A model generated the notes under the pieces. That model saw nothing but the letters and a program-made list of their open reading frames with translations. It searched no databases and had not been told where the DNA came from. From Deltaproteobacteria bacterium (GTDB taxonomy: Bacteria > Desulfobacterota > DSM-4660 > Desulfatiglandales > HGW-15): a stretch of 32,755 bases of DNA. The position numbers and the translations under genes were made by a program. Of the stretch, positions 16,625 through 25,829 are shown one piece after another. The DNA lies in the NCBI GenBank assembly GCA_016932235.1, contig JAFGDF010000153.1, positions 1-32,755 of the forward strand. Direction: 5' to 3'. Positions within the stretch are counted from its first letter, which is position 1, and the number at the start of each line of letters is the position of its first letter.

Positions 16625-16940
16625 TTATTCCTCCAAAAGATTCCTGATCATTCCCGCAATATCGCGGGCATCCGCCTCATCCTTAATATTTAAAATATTG
16701 ATCTCATCATTTTCTATGCTTATTATCTTGCCCCATTTATATAAGGTGGCTTCATTATTCTTGGAGTCATATCTGCAGTCCTCTATCACCTTATAATTAT
16801 TCTTTAATTCAGGCCCTATTTCACGCAAAAGCCTGACAACAGCACGTGTTACCGGTCCGAAGCATCAGCCCTCCGGTCATCTTGTCCATTGTGATCTGAT
16901 AGTCGTCAAATGCGGATTTTACAGAACCTCTTGTTTCCAT
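16625..16940 (-). pseudogene. Small unrecognised gene with a frameshift
   Basis: The ATG at 16940, with GGAAAGGG upstream, opens a frame METRGSVKSAFDDYQITMDK that turns into a cysteine-rich nonsense tail and stops at 16821. Near 16865 the neighbouring frame takes over as FGPVTRAVVRLLREIGPELK and runs to 16625 with a normal soluble composition. Joined, the two parts would make about 105 residues. A single-base indel explains this, by real decay or a sequencing error. I do not recognise the family. Confidence 0.55.
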
Positions 16941-16993
16941 TTACTTTCCCTTTCCTTTTGTTGCGTGGTTATTATCCTTTTAATTATTCATTC

Positions 16994-17056
16994 ACCGCAA
17001 AGACGATATGATCTCGAAGAAATTAAAAAACTTTGTGTCCTTTGCGACTTTGCGGT
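16994..17056. repeat. Intergenic inverted repeat ACCGCAAAG ... CTTTGCGGT
   Basis: ACCGCAAAG at 16994-17002 and CTTTGCGGT at 17048-17056 are perfect inverted arms, with a further CTTTGCGAC inside the right side. This kind of repeat occurs widely between bacterial genes. It lies between the permease and the frameshifted gene, where it may weaken read-through or stabilise the permease mRNA. Confidence 0.6.
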
Positions 17057-17061
17057 TAAGT

Positions 17062-18237
17062 CTAACCCGCGATCCATCCATAACTCATACCCGCGATAGT
17101 GGAGAGTACGACTATGATACAACAGAATACCGCCGTCTTTTTAACGCCCATGACGCCTCCTATCACCAGCATATTTGGCAGTGACAGGGCAGGACCGGCA
17201 AGGAGCAAGGACAACGCCGGTCCTTTCCCCATGCCCGCACCGATAAGCCCCTGAAGAATAGGGACCTCGGTAAGGGTGGCAAAATACATAAGCGCCCCGG
17301 CCACGGAGGCAAAAAGATTCGCCCATAAGGAGTTCCCTCCGACCAGGTACTGTATATAATGTTCGGGGATCAGGGCAGGATGCCCCGGTCTCCCCAGTAG
17401 GAACCCGGCCACCAGGACCCCGGCGCCCAGCAGTGGAAATATCTGCTTCATGAAACCCCAGGTGGACTGGACCCAGGTTATCCTTTCTTCTCTCATAAAC
17501 CAGCCTTTCAGCATTAATCCCAGGGTAATAAGAAGGGCGAGAGTGATATACCACTTCGTGGAAAAGATAAAGGGCCATATCCCTGTTGACCCCTCCGCCG
17601 GTTTTGCAAAGGCGGCGAAGATAAGGATCAGGACAAGAGTGATCATAAAAAGGGCTTCCTGCGCAAGAGTCCTGCCTTTCTCTCCTTCATCAGGGAGATA
17701 TATCTGTCCTGTTGTCCGTTCGGCATCGTCTTTCCTGAAGAAAAAGGCCATGAGCAGGCCGGTAATTATAGCAAAGAAAACCGCCCCGACCGCGCGCGCA
17801 AGACCCAGTTGCCATCCGAGGATCCTGGCCGTCAAAACTATGGCCAGGACGTTAATGGCCGGACCGGAATAGAGAAAAGCCGTTGCCGGACCGATTCCCG
17901 CCCCCTGTGTATATATCCCGGCAAACAGAGGGAGCACCGTACAGGAGCAGACCGCCAGGACCGTGCCGGAGATCGAGGCCACGGAATAGGATAAGATCCT
18001 GCTTGCCTGGGCGCCGAAGTATTTCAGGACCGATGCTTGGGAGACAAAGACGGCAATAGCGCCGGCTATAAAAAACGCCGGAACAAGGCAAGTCAGGACG
18101 TGCTCACGCGCGTATTCCTGCAGCATCATGAATGCCTCGAGGCCGGATTGTCGAATGGCGGGACTCGACCACGGGACATAGTACGCGGCAAGGAAAGTGA
18201 GAGCGATGATGAGTATCTTTGTGCGTTCCTTAATCAT
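17062..18237 (-). CDS. ArsP-type permease (DUF318 family)
   Basis: The product has 391 residues and about ten membrane helices. The family hallmark CSCTVLP lies at 97-103, with Cys97 and Cys99, and GPAINVLA follows. ArsP proteins export trivalent organoarsenicals; other DUF318 proteins pair with thiol-redox partners. An ArsR regulator lies 63 bp upstream and a CPKC thioredoxin-like protein downstream, a common arrangement. AAGGAC eight bases upstream supports the ATG. Metalloid or thiol-conjugate export is inferred from family and context, not shown. Confidence 0.85.
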   Translation of the reverse strand: MIKERTKILIIALTFLAAYYVPWSSPAIRQSGLEAFMMLQEYAREHVLTCLVPAFFIAGAIAVFVSQASVLKYFGAQASRILSYSVASISGTVLAVCSCTVLPLFAGIYTQGAGIGPATAFLYSGPAINVLAIVLTARILGWQLGLARAVGAVFFAIITGLLMAFFFRKDDAERTTGQIYLPDEGEKGRTLAQEALFMITLVLILIFAAFAKPAEGSTGIWPFIFSTKWYITLALLITLGLMLKGWFMREERITWVQSTWGFMKQIFPLLGAGVLVAGFLLGRPGHPALIPEHYIQYLVGGNSLWANLFASVAGALMYFATLTEVPILQGLIGAGMGKGPALSLLLAGPALSLPNMLVIGGVMGVKKTAVFCCIIVVLSTIAGMSYGWIAG

Positions 18238-18249
18238 AGATGTCCTTAT

Positions 18250-18270
18250 ATATTCTAATATTCTAATTTA
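18250..18270. promoter_or_regulatory. Candidate ArsR site upstream of the permease
   Basis: TATTCTAATATTCTAA contains a direct repeat of TATTCTAA and is partly self-complementary. It sits in the 63-bp gap between ArsR and the permease and resembles AT-rich ArsR/SmtB operators. The evidence is sequence form only. Confidence 0.3.
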
Positions 18271-18300
18271 GTAATTTAGAAAAAACAAAAAAATTTGGTT

Positions 18301-18645
18301 TTATTTTCTGCAGACCTCTTCACGCCGGACAAGGTGGACTCTTTCGATGAGCTCTCTCATCTCCGCCTCATCCTCCATCCAGTGCCTGAGATTACCCAGG
18401 AGACTCGCGACATAAGGCGATTTGCTTCCGTCCGTGAGGTGATAGTCCACCCAGAGCCCGTCTTTTTTAAAGTCCACAAGGCCGGCCTCTTCCAGGATTT
18501 TCAGGTTTTTGGAAACGGTCGGCTGGGATACCTGGAGGGCCTCACGCATCTCGCATACGCACATTGGCTTGTGCTGAAGCATCTTAACGATCTTGACACG
18601 GTTCGGGTCGGAAAGGGCCTTCATAATCTTGATGAAATCTTTCAT
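18301..18645 (-). CDS. ArsR/SmtB-family metalloregulator with CxC site
   Basis: The product has 114 residues forming a winged helix. Cys29 and Cys31 in MCVCEMREAL occupy the ELCVCDL position that binds As(III) or related soft ions in classic ArsR. The recognition helix is QVSQPTVSKNLKIL and the wing GLWVDYHL. A further Cys112 lies near the C-terminus. It is the first gene of the minus-strand cluster and should repress it until metal binds. Its promoter at 18676-18704 overlaps a small inverted repeat. The ribosome-binding site is weak. Confidence 0.9.
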   Translation of the reverse strand: MKDFIKIMKALSDPNRVKIVKMLQHKPMCVCEMREALQVSQPTVSKNLKILEEAGLVDFKKDGLWVDYHLTDGSKSPYVASLLGNLRHWMEDEAEMRELIERVHLVRREEVCRK

Positions 18646-18662
18646 AGATATCCGTTCAATAA

Positions 18663-18704
18663 ATTCCTATTATGGAATATAGTATCTATGTGACGGACTG
18701 TCAA
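18663..18704 (-). promoter_or_regulatory. Sigma-70 promoter and operator of the ArsR/permease operon
   Basis: Read on the minus strand, TTGACA (18704-18699) and TATATT (18681-18676) are separated by 17 bases, a strong promoter. ATTCC (18663-18667) and GGAAT (18674-18678) form an inverted repeat that overlaps the -10 element, suited to repression by the ArsR encoded just downstream. Confidence 0.75.
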
Positions 18705-19106
18705 GATATTCTTTGGATCGCCTGAGTTTAACCCGCAAGATTTTTTATACGCAAAGAAAAATCTATATCAAAATCAATAATGTCTGGCTGGAATATTGCA
18801 TAGAGATCGCAGTATGGAAAATCTTCTTTCGGTCGAACTCGTTCCTGGCTTGGTTATTCAGTGATGTCTTACGAGGCGTGGGGTATCTCAATTATTGTCA
18901 GGGCCGAATAAGGTTGAACAATCGAAAAGAATTACACACGATCTTCGAGGCGTAGGGGTTAAGAGCCAGAGGCCCGGCAAGCATCTTACGTAATTATCAT
19001 GCTTCCAGGGTTTTCACCGATAGAAGGAGTTCCACATAATGAGATTTCGATAGCCGGATATTGAGTTATTGTTATTACGTCGGTTTATTGACAGTCATGT
19101 TAGCAT

Positions 19107-19139
19107 CCTGTCGGATAACGTCCGATATTCTCACAGGAG
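19107..19139. repeat. Degenerate copy of the GTCGG/CCGAC repeat
   Basis: CCTGTCGGATAACGTCCGAT followed by ATTCTCACAGG matches 6110-6142 (ACGGATAGAGTCCGACAG, then CCTCACAG) except in the left flank and a few positions. Only TCGGA/TCCGA still pair. It ends at the receptor's ribosome-binding site and might influence it. Confidence 0.35.
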
Positions 19140-19145
19140 ATAAAA

Positions 19146-21146
19146 ATGTTTATTCGAGTACAAAAAGCACCTGGTAATATGATTGGGGTATTTTTGACAG
19201 TTCTTATCCTGTTTTTAAATAATTCCGAATCTTTTGGAGCAGAGCCGACAACCGAGTATTTGGCATTCATGGAGATTGGCAATGTTTTTGCGGCAGCCAA
19301 GCACATGCAGGAAATAAAGGAAGCCCCTGCGTCCATAACTGTTATTTCAGAGGAGGATATAAGAAGATACGGGTTTCGCAATCTGGCCGATGTCCTGGAT
19401 AATGTGATGAGCTTTTATACCTATTCCGATCGCAATTACACCTATATAGGGGCACGAGGTTTTGCACGTCTCGGGGACTACGGAAACAGGGTCTTGCAAC
19501 TTGTGGACGGGCACATATGTAATGACAATATATACGGCTCATTCTTTTTAGATGAGATTCTGGGAATTGACATGGATCTCATTAAACGGATTGAAATCGT
19601 TCGGGGCCCTGGCTCGGCACTCTTTGGAAGCAACGCCCTTTTTGGGGTGATAAACATTATAACCAAAGACGGAAAGGATGCTGAGGGATTGTTCACTAGG
19701 GCCGAGGGAGGAAGTCATGATACATACAGGGGCGGACTCATGTACGGCAAAACATTTGAAAACGGCCTTGACCTTATTTTTTCTCTTTCACTTATGGACA
19801 GCGATGGGCAGGATATCTGTTTCAGGGAATTTGATAATTTTTCAAAATCAGGAGGATGGGTCATCGATGCCGACGGTGAAAGAGCACGGAGATTTTTTCT
19901 TAAGGCCTCATATCAGGAATTCACTTTTTTATCCGATATATCCTGGAGGGAAAAACATGTCCCCACAGCTGCTTATGGTACAATTTTTAATGACAACAGG
20001 TATAAGACTGCGGATGAACGCGGCTTTGCTGAGATCAAATGGTCGCGCCCTTTTACCGAAAACAGAGAAATCATGGCAAGGGCATACTTTGACTTCTATG
20101 ATTATGACGGGGACTATCCATACAATTATTCTCCAATAACAATTAACAGGGATAAGGCGTCGGGACGGTGGGCAGGGACGGAGTTGAAATATTCTCTGGA
20201 AGCCCTTGATTCACATTCAATCAGTTTTGGCGGAGAGGCAATCCTCCATTATAGGGCAGACCAGGAGAATTTCGAAATGGAACCAGAGGAAAGCTATCTG
20301 GATGACAGGCGGTCATTTACAACATGGTCTGCCTTTTTACAGGATGAATGGAAGCTTTCGCCAAGCATTCGTTTAATTGGCGGCCTGCGTTACGACCGTT
20401 ACAGCACATTCGGCCATCATGTCAGCCCCAGGGCCGCGATAATCGCTTTCCCTACAAAGGAGAGCACACTGAAAATCCTTTACGGGCGGGCCTTCCGCGC
20501 ACCCAATGTATATGAACTTTATTACAATGACAGCAATGCTACCACCAAGGCCAATCCTTTTCTTGATCCTGAAATCCTGGATACCTATGAAATGATCTGG
20601 GAGCAGGAATGGAATCCCGGCATAAAGAGTTCAATTTCATGCTTTCAATATAAAATCAAAGATCTAATCTCAGAGACGGTAGATCCTAAAGACGGGCTTC
20701 TCCAGTTCAAGAACACGGAGCTGATTAAGAGCAGGGGGGTGGAAATCGGGCTTGAAGCAGACTGGCCTGATCTCGTCAGAGGTCATGTCAGCTTCACATA
20801 CCAGGACACTGTTGATAAAAAAATTGACAGTCAGGTTGTCAACTCTCCCCATTATCTTATTAAATCAGGCGTTATTATACCTGTCTATAAGAACATGTTT
20901 TACCTTGGAGTTCAGTGCAGATATATGGGGGAGCGCCTGACGCGAAACTATATAAAGACTGATCATTCAATTACCGGCGACATAAACCTTTCTGCCAGAA
21001 ATATAGTTGAAGGCCTGGATCTTTCCATAGGAGTCTTTAATCTCTTTGATGAAGAATATTCCGACCCTGTTTCATCATCACATACCCAGGACGCTATTGA
21101 ACAGGACGGCAGGACATTCCTGTTCAAGGCTGGCTACAGGTTTTAA
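19146..21146 (+). CDS. TonB-dependent outer-membrane receptor
   Basis: The product has 666 residues. A signal peptide (about 1-31, cut near SFGA) is followed by a plug domain at about 55-176, with ITVISEEDIRRYG and the hallmark RIEIVRGPGSALFGSNALFG. The rest is a beta-barrel ending in GYRF, the terminal aromatic needed for outer-membrane insertion. Such receptors take up siderophores, cobalamin, metal chelates or glycans using TonB energy. AGGAG precedes the ATG. It is the first gene of a three-gene operon with a binding protein and a hybrid kinase, with a 6-base gap to the next gene. The ligand is unknown. Confidence 0.93.
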   Translation: MFIRVQKAPGNMIGVFLTVLILFLNNSESFGAEPTTEYLAFMEIGNVFAAAKHMQEIKEAPASITVISEEDIRRYGFRNLADVLDNVMSFYTYSDRNYTYIGARGFARLGDYGNRVLQLVDGHICNDNIYGSFFLDEILGIDMDLIKRIEIVRGPGSALFGSNALFGVINIITKDGKDAEGLFTRAEGGSHDTYRGGLMYGKTFENGLDLIFSLSLMDSDGQDICFREFDNFSKSGGWVIDADGERARRFFLKASYQEFTFLSDISWREKHVPTAAYGTIFNDNRYKTADERGFAEIKWSRPFTENREIMARAYFDFYDYDGDYPYNYSPITINRDKASGRWAGTELKYSLEALDSHSISFGGEAILHYRADQENFEMEPEESYLDDRRSFTTWSAFLQDEWKLSPSIRLIGGLRYDRYSTFGHHVSPRAAIIAFPTKESTLKILYGRAFRAPNVYELYYNDSNATTKANPFLDPEILDTYEMIWEQEWNPGIKSSISCFQYKIKDLISETVDPKDGLLQFKNTELIKSRGVEIGLEADWPDLVRGHVSFTYQDTVDKKIDSQVVNSPHYLIKSGVIIPVYKNMFYLGVQCRYMGERLTRNYIKTDHSITGDINLSARNIVEGLDLSIGVFNLFDEEYSDPVSSSHTQDAIEQDGRTFLFKAGYRF

Positions 21147-21152
21147 TACAAT

Positions 21153-22055
21153 ATGATTAAAAGAGTCATATTACTCATAATTCTCATTTCGGTATTACGA
21201 CCTGTCAATTCAGGGGCAGTTACTGTCCTCGCTATTAAAAGCAGAGACCTGGCCCAGTATGAGCTTGCCATTTCCGGATTCAAATCAGGATTTCAGGGAC
21301 AGGAACTGAATTTGATCGTCATTGATAATCTGTCGGATAAGTCGCAAATTTTTTCAGCAATCGAGACAAAACGGCCGGACCTGATCCTGTGTCTTGGAAA
21401 TGAGGCCCTTAACTATTCGATTTCAATAAAAGATATCCCCAAAGTTTTCTGTCTTGTAGCCAATCCAAAATCCTGTGTCTCTCATGACCGTGCTGATGTT
21501 TACGGTGTAACCATCAGTCTGCCCAGCCTTGTTCAATTCAGGATAATAGCAGGGGAACTCCCGGATGTTAAGCGAATAGGTGTCATCTATAATCCTGAGT
21601 TTAACCTGAAGCACATTGAAGAAGCCAGAAAAAGCGCGTCAGAATTGGACCTTGAGCTGGTATCCTGCCCGATTAGTTCCATAAAGGATGTTCCATCCGC
21701 CCTGAATTATCTGAAGGATAAGATTGATGTTTTGTGGTCTGTGTTTGACAGCACTGCCTACGGCCCGGAGACCGCAAGGTATGTATTGCTTTTTGCATTA
21801 AGAAAAGGCATCCCTTTTGTCGGATTTTCCCCCGAATTCACAAAGGCCGGCGCTATTATGGCCCTTTATGGTGATTATAAAGATATGGGTACACAGGCAG
21901 CACTGCTTGCCATGGATATACTTTCAAAAAAGAGCTCGCATAGTGCAGTACTCGATCCAAGACTTGTACGAATAGCAGTTAACAGGCGAGTCGCTGAAGC
22001 AATAGGAATCTCTTTTGACCCCGCCTTTTTGGAAAAAGTGGATCAGGAATTTTGA
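21153..22055 (+). CDS. ABC-type periplasmic substrate-binding protein (PF04392 type), orphan
   Basis: The product has 300 residues. A short signal peptide (MIKRVILLIILISV...) is followed by a two-lobe binding fold of the ABC_sub_bind family, with RPDLILCLGNEAL, GVTISLPSLVQF and KRIGVIYNPEF. Relatives often work with permease and ATPase genes, but here none is adjacent. The gene is squeezed between the receptor and the kinase with gaps of 6 and 12 bases. The likely role is to present a ligand to the kinase's periplasmic domain. It has no clear ribosome-binding site, so translational coupling is expected. Confidence 0.88.
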   Translation: MIKRVILLIILISVLRPVNSGAVTVLAIKSRDLAQYELAISGFKSGFQGQELNLIVIDNLSDKSQIFSAIETKRPDLILCLGNEALNYSISIKDIPKVFCLVANPKSCVSHDRADVYGVTISLPSLVQFRIIAGELPDVKRIGVIYNPEFNLKHIEEARKSASELDLELVSCPISSIKDVPSALNYLKDKIDVLWSVFDSTAYGPETARYVLLFALRKGIPFVGFSPEFTKAGAIMALYGDYKDMGTQAALLAMDILSKKSSHSAVLDPRLVRIAVNRRVAEAIGISFDPAFLEKVDQEF

Positions 22056-22067
22056 GAATACAAAGAT

Positions 22068-24467
22068 ATGGAAACCATAAAACAATCTAAATTTTCGCCA
22101 AAATTCGGTCTCAAGCATAAGTTGATTCTGGCAAGTATCTCCATTATATTTGGTATTGTTGCCATCCTCTCTGCATATTTTATTTCTATACAAAGAAAGC
22201 TTCTGCGAACGGAACTGTATAACAGGGCAACCTCCCTGACAAAAAACTTTTCCTATAATTGCGAATATCCCGTTCTCCTGGAAGATTTGCAGTCGCTGGA
22301 GCTTTTGACGGCAGGCATAATGAAGGAAGAAGGTATAGCCTTAGTTCAAATTCAGGCATCCGGAGGCAAAGTTTTAATAGACCGGACAAACCGCTTATCT
22401 GCTGAAAAAATGGAGCAGGAATTCTGTTCTTCTGCTTGGGAAACCACGGGACTCTCCCTGTTTGAAAAAAATAATCTCCTACTGGCCTCCTTTCCCCTCT
22501 GGAAACCCTCTGATTTAGAACTTCATGTGATGGAGAATCCTTCAACAGGGAGGTCAGACAGCCCAATCGGCAGAGCAATTATAGGGTTTTCAATGGAAAA
22601 GACCAGAGAATTACTCATATCCTCGATTAGATCAACCATTATCATTTCCCTGGTGATCGGATTGACTGTAGTTTTTATTTCATTAATTATCGTAAGAAAT
22701 TTTATACGACCCTTATCAGCGCTTGCAAGGGGCACAAGAGAAATATCGTCCGGCAATCTTTCCTACCGCGTGAAAATTCTCGGGAATGATGAATTGGGAT
22801 ATCTTGCTTTTTCCTTTAATGAAATGGCAAGTGAACTGGAAAACAATAGAAAGGAGATCGAGGAGTATAGCCATAATTTAGAACAAAAAGTCCTGAAAAG
22901 AACTGAAGAACTGCTGATAAGCGAGGGCGAATATAAAAGACTTTATCAGGAATCCAAAAGGGCTGAAGAGGTTTACCGGTCCCTTATTCATTCATCAGCC
23001 GATGCCATAATCATATATGATATGAAAGAACAGCTCAGATATATAAGCCCCGCATTTACACAGATTTTCGGGTGGACCTTTGAGGAATTAAAGGGAATCA
23101 GGATACCGTTTGTTCCTGAATCTGAGGAAAAGGCTTCCTCGATTATCATTAACGAAGTTTTAGAGAAGGGGACGCCATGCCATGGCTTTGAAACAAAACG
23201 CCTTACAAAGTACGGCCGCCTTCTGGACATCAGCATAAGCGCCTCCCGATTTAATGATTATGAGGGTAAACCAGAGGGAATGCTTGTTGTGCTGCGTGAT
23301 ATTTCCGAAAGAAAGGCGCTTGAAAACCAGCTCCTCCATGCGCATAAAATGGAGGCCGTAGGAACGCTGGCCGGAGGGATAGCTCATGATTTTAATAATA
23401 TTCTGCAGGCTATCTCCGGTTATACCCAGATTCTTCTGATGGAAGCCAAATTGAGCGATTCCGACCATGCTAAATTGCATGGGATTGAAGAAGCGACCCA
23501 AAGGGCCGGGGACCTTGTCCAAAGACTGCAGATATTCAGCCATAAAATGGTACATGATCTCAGGCCGATTAATATTAACCACGAGATTTTGCAGGTATCA
23601 AAACTGCTCGAAAGAACCATCCCCCGGATGATAAGTATCAAGCACTATTTAACTGAGGACATTGGTCTTATCAATGGTGATTCGGTTCAGATCGGGCAGG
23701 TCATAATGAATTTGGGAATCAATGCAAGGGATTCCATGCCTGATGGCGGCGAACTGATTTTTGAAACCCGGAATGTTTACCTCGATGGTCTATACAGTAG
23801 GATGCATCCTGAAGTGAGCCCCGGGGATTATGTGATGTTGTGCGTTCGTGATACGGGTTATGGAATAAGCGACGAGATCCAGGGACATATATTCGAGCCA
23901 TTTTTCACCACGAAAGAAGTGGGAAAGGGAACCGGCCTTGGTCTGGCAATGGTCTATGCCATTTTGAGGGGGCATGATGGGCATATTTATTGCTACAGTG
24001 AACCAGGTCAAGGGACATTCTTCAAGCTTTATTTCCCTTTATTAAAGAGAGGTATTCCGGAACCGGTGAAGAAAATAAGGGATGAAAGGATTATTGCCGG
24101 GAATGAAATAATATTGCTGGTGGATGATGAGGAAGCCATACTTAATATAGGAACTGATATCCTACAATTATACGGATACGGGGTAATTACCGCGGAAAAC
24201 GGGGAAAAGGCCCTCGAATTATACAAAAGAGAACATCCTCAGCTGGTTATCCTCGACGTTAATATGCCGGGCATTGGAGGACATCAGTGCCTCAAGGAGC
24301 TTCTTGAGATTGATCCCCATGTGAAGGTTATTATTGCCAGCGGGTATTCAACAAATGATCTCATAAGAGAGGCTATACGCTCAGGCGCGGCAGGGTTCAT
24401 TGGAAAGCCCTATCAGATCAGAGACATGCTGGCAAAGGTAAGGGAAATCCTGGATAAGGAGGCATGA
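22068..24467 (+). CDS. Membrane hybrid histidine kinase (HAMP-PAS-HisKA-HATPase-REC)
   Basis: The product has 799 residues. The domains in order are: membrane helix at about 19-41, periplasmic domain to about 185, second helix at about 187-209, HAMP to about 262, coiled coil, PAS at about 303-415, and HisKA with His440 in [11 protein letters not shown]. HATPase follows with DTGYGI (595-600) and GTGLGL (621-626), and then a receiver with Asp730 ([10 protein letters not shown]) and Lys780. All catalytic residues are present. The receiver has no output domain, so the phosphoryl group must pass to a partner encoded elsewhere, or the receiver modulates the kinase. With the receptor and the binding protein it appears to form a sensing system. 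Confidence 0.94.
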   Translation: METIKQSKFSPKFGLKHKLILASISIIFGIVAILSAYFISIQRKLLRTELYNRATSLTKNFSYNCEYPVLLEDLQSLELLTAGIMKEEGIALVQIQASGGKVLIDRTNRLSAEKMEQEFCSSAWETTGLSLFEKNNLLLASFPLWKPSDLELHVMENPSTGRSDSPIGRAIIGFSMEKTRELLISSIRSTIIISLVIGLTVVFISLIIVRNFIRPLSALARGTREISSGNLSYRVKILGNDELGYLAFSFNEMASELENNRKEIEEYSHNLEQKVLKRTEELLISEGEYKRLYQESKRAEEVYRSLIHSSADAIIIYDMKEQLRYISPAFTQIFGWTFEELKGIRIPFVPESEEKASSIIINEVLEKGTPCHGFETKRLTKYGRLLDISISASRFNDYEGKPEGMLVVLRDISERKALENQLLHAHKMEAVGTLAGGIAHDFNNILQAISGYTQILLMEAKLSDSDHAKLHGIEEATQRAGDLVQRLQIFSHKMVHDLRPININHEILQVSKLLERTIPRMISIKHYLTEDIGLINGDSVQIGQVIMNLGINARDSMPDGGELIFETRNVYLDGLYSRMHPEVSPGDYVMLCVRDTGYGISDEIQGHIFEPFFTTKEVGKGTGLGLAMVYAILRGHDGHIYCYSEPGQGTFFKLYFPLLKRGIPEPVKKIRDERIIAGNEIILLVDDEEAILNIGTDILQLYGYGVITAENGEKALELYKREHPQLVILDVNMPGIGGHQCLKELLEIDPHVKVIIASGYSTNDLIREAIRSGAAGFIGKPYQIRDMLAKVREILDKEA

Positions 24468-24539
24468 GGGAGAATCCTTTAATAACTAAATCTATATGTC
24501 GGGGCGAAAAGTGATATTGATAAGGATATGGGTAAAATA

Positions 24540-24556
24540 CGGATACAATATATCCG
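24540..24556. other. Small hairpin after the kinase gene
   Basis: CGGATA-CAATA-TATCCG forms a 6-bp stem 72 bases after the kinase stop, in the 149-bp gap before the convergent permease gene. There is no T-run, so its role as a terminator is doubtful. Confidence 0.25.
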
Positions 24557-24616
24557 GTTAAGGATTTCGACGGATAAAGAATATCCAGAGAACCTGCTTA
24601 GTCCTACTATTTGGAA

Positions 24617-25828
24617 TCAAACATTCAGTTTGTCGGATTTGAAAGCATAAGCGACAATAATTCCAATTATAAATCCCACAGCAAGGTTTGAGGCGATGGT
24701 AATCCCCAGGATCATCAAGGAAACAAACAGCTCCTTACGCTCCCTCATGTCTATCAAGGTCAAAGACAGTTGACCTCCGGCAAAAAGAAGCAATACACCC
24801 AGGATCGACATCGGCAGCAGATACAGAACCGAGAGCGCATGCGCTCCGAGGAGTATGGCCAGCGCCACGAATATAAGTCCGATCATGAGATTCGATCCGG
24901 CTGTCCGCGCTCCGAATCGGTAGTGTGCCGCCAGGCCTCCTGCGCCGTGGCAAAGCGGCATGCCGCCCACAAGAAAACTCAAAAAATTGGCAATCGCCAT
25001 ACTGATGCATGCGCTTCGATAGGATATCCTCTTTGAACTCTCGTCAAAATACTCTCCGGATAGGTCCACGTAAGCGATCACCGCGTTTCCAAGGGTCATG
25101 GGTATCTGAGGCAAGGCCAATATAAACAGCGCCAGGGCAAAGTCGGTTCCGGAAGGCAACCCGAAAGGCAGAATCCAGGGGAGGTTGATTCCGATCCTCA
25201 ATTTATCGAGACCCTCATGGGTCCCAAGGACCAGCCCCACAACGATTCCCCCCAGTACAACCAGGAGTCCGGCCGGAAACCTGCGATTTTCAAGGAGCAG
25301 AAATGTAGCGACACCTCCGATTACACCGATGATTATACCGATTGGTACGGGTCCGAGATTTTGAAGCCCAAGGTAGGGTTCTGCGGCCTGCTTCAAGATC
25401 TGGAATTTTGAAGTGCCGATCATGAACTTGACACCTTCGGCCATGAGCAGAACCCCGGTAGAGAGTTGAACTCCCCTTACCACGGACTTTGGTACATACC
25501 GGCCTATGAAGGTTATGGCGCCTGTTACCCCTATGAGGAGAAAAAAGAGACCTACCAGGAGGCCCGAAGCCAGGATCTGGGTTGCTTCTATTCCCGTTGC
25601 GATGGCATAGGCGCCGATCACCTTCATGGGCTGGACCGGCACTGTAACCCCGAAGTAGATTCCAGAAGCAATATAGTAAAGGCCCACGGTGAGCAAAAGG
25701 CCACAGGGACTCAGTCCGTTGATAAGAATCATCCCAATCGCCAAGGGAAGAAGTGTCCCAAGGTCCCCAAGGGAACCGGCGAATTCTAACCGGTTAAATC
25801 TGTATTTTTTTGTTATTGTCCCGGCCAT
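24617..25828 (-). CDS. MOT1-type molybdate/sulfate permease
   Basis: The product has 403 residues and about ten to twelve membrane helices. It carries the two hallmark blocks of MOT1-like transporters: FNRLEFAGSLGDLGTLLPL near the N-terminus and GGMPLCHGAGGLAAHYRFG. MOT1 proteins import molybdate with high affinity; some relatives carry sulfate. The start codon lies one base after the stop of the preceding ABC permease (TGAAATG), so it is translated from the ArsR/ABC operon. The molybdoenzyme operon in this window makes molybdate a sensible substrate, but tungstate or sulfate cannot be excluded. Confidence 0.87.
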   Translation of the reverse strand: MAGTITKKYRFNRLEFAGSLGDLGTLLPLAIGMILINGLSPCGLLLTVGLYYIASGIYFGVTVPVQPMKVIGAYAIATGIEATQILASGLLVGLFFLLIGVTGAITFIGRYVPKSVVRGVQLSTGVLLMAEGVKFMIGTSKFQILKQAAEPYLGLQNLGPVPIGIIIGVIGGVATFLLLENRRFPAGLLVVLGGIVVGLVLGTHEGLDKLRIGINLPWILPFGLPSGTDFALALFILALPQIPMTLGNAVIAYVDLSGEYFDESSKRISYRSACISMAIANFLSFLVGGMPLCHGAGGLAAHYRFGARTAGSNLMIGLIFVALAILLGAHALSVLYLLPMSILGVLLLFAGGQLSLTLIDMRERKELFVSLMILGITIASNLAVGFIIGIIVAYAFKSDKLNV

Positions 25829-25829
25829 T

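Larger units (their letters stand above)
18646..19145. other. 500-bp gap between divergent ArsR and TonB-receptor genes
   Basis: The left 60 bp hold the ArsR promoter. On the right, AGGAG just before 19146 is the receptor's ribosome-binding site, and a weak GTCGG-type hairpin lies at 19107-19139. TTGACA at 19088-19093 has no good -10 partner. I see no cobalamin-riboswitch box, although many TonB receptors have one, and no convincing gene in between. Confidence 0.5.

Noticed and set aside
18713..18955. 80-codon frame in the gap before the TonB receptor
   Set aside because: There is no ribosome-binding site, the composition is odd and no family is recognisable.
19088..19118. Sigma-70 promoter with TTGACA before the TonB receptor
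   Set aside because: No acceptable -10 box lies 16-18 bases downstream (TCGGAT matches only 3 of 6).
18646..19145. Cobalamin riboswitch upstream of the TonB receptor
   Set aside because: I looked for the conserved B12-box and flanking stems and saw none.
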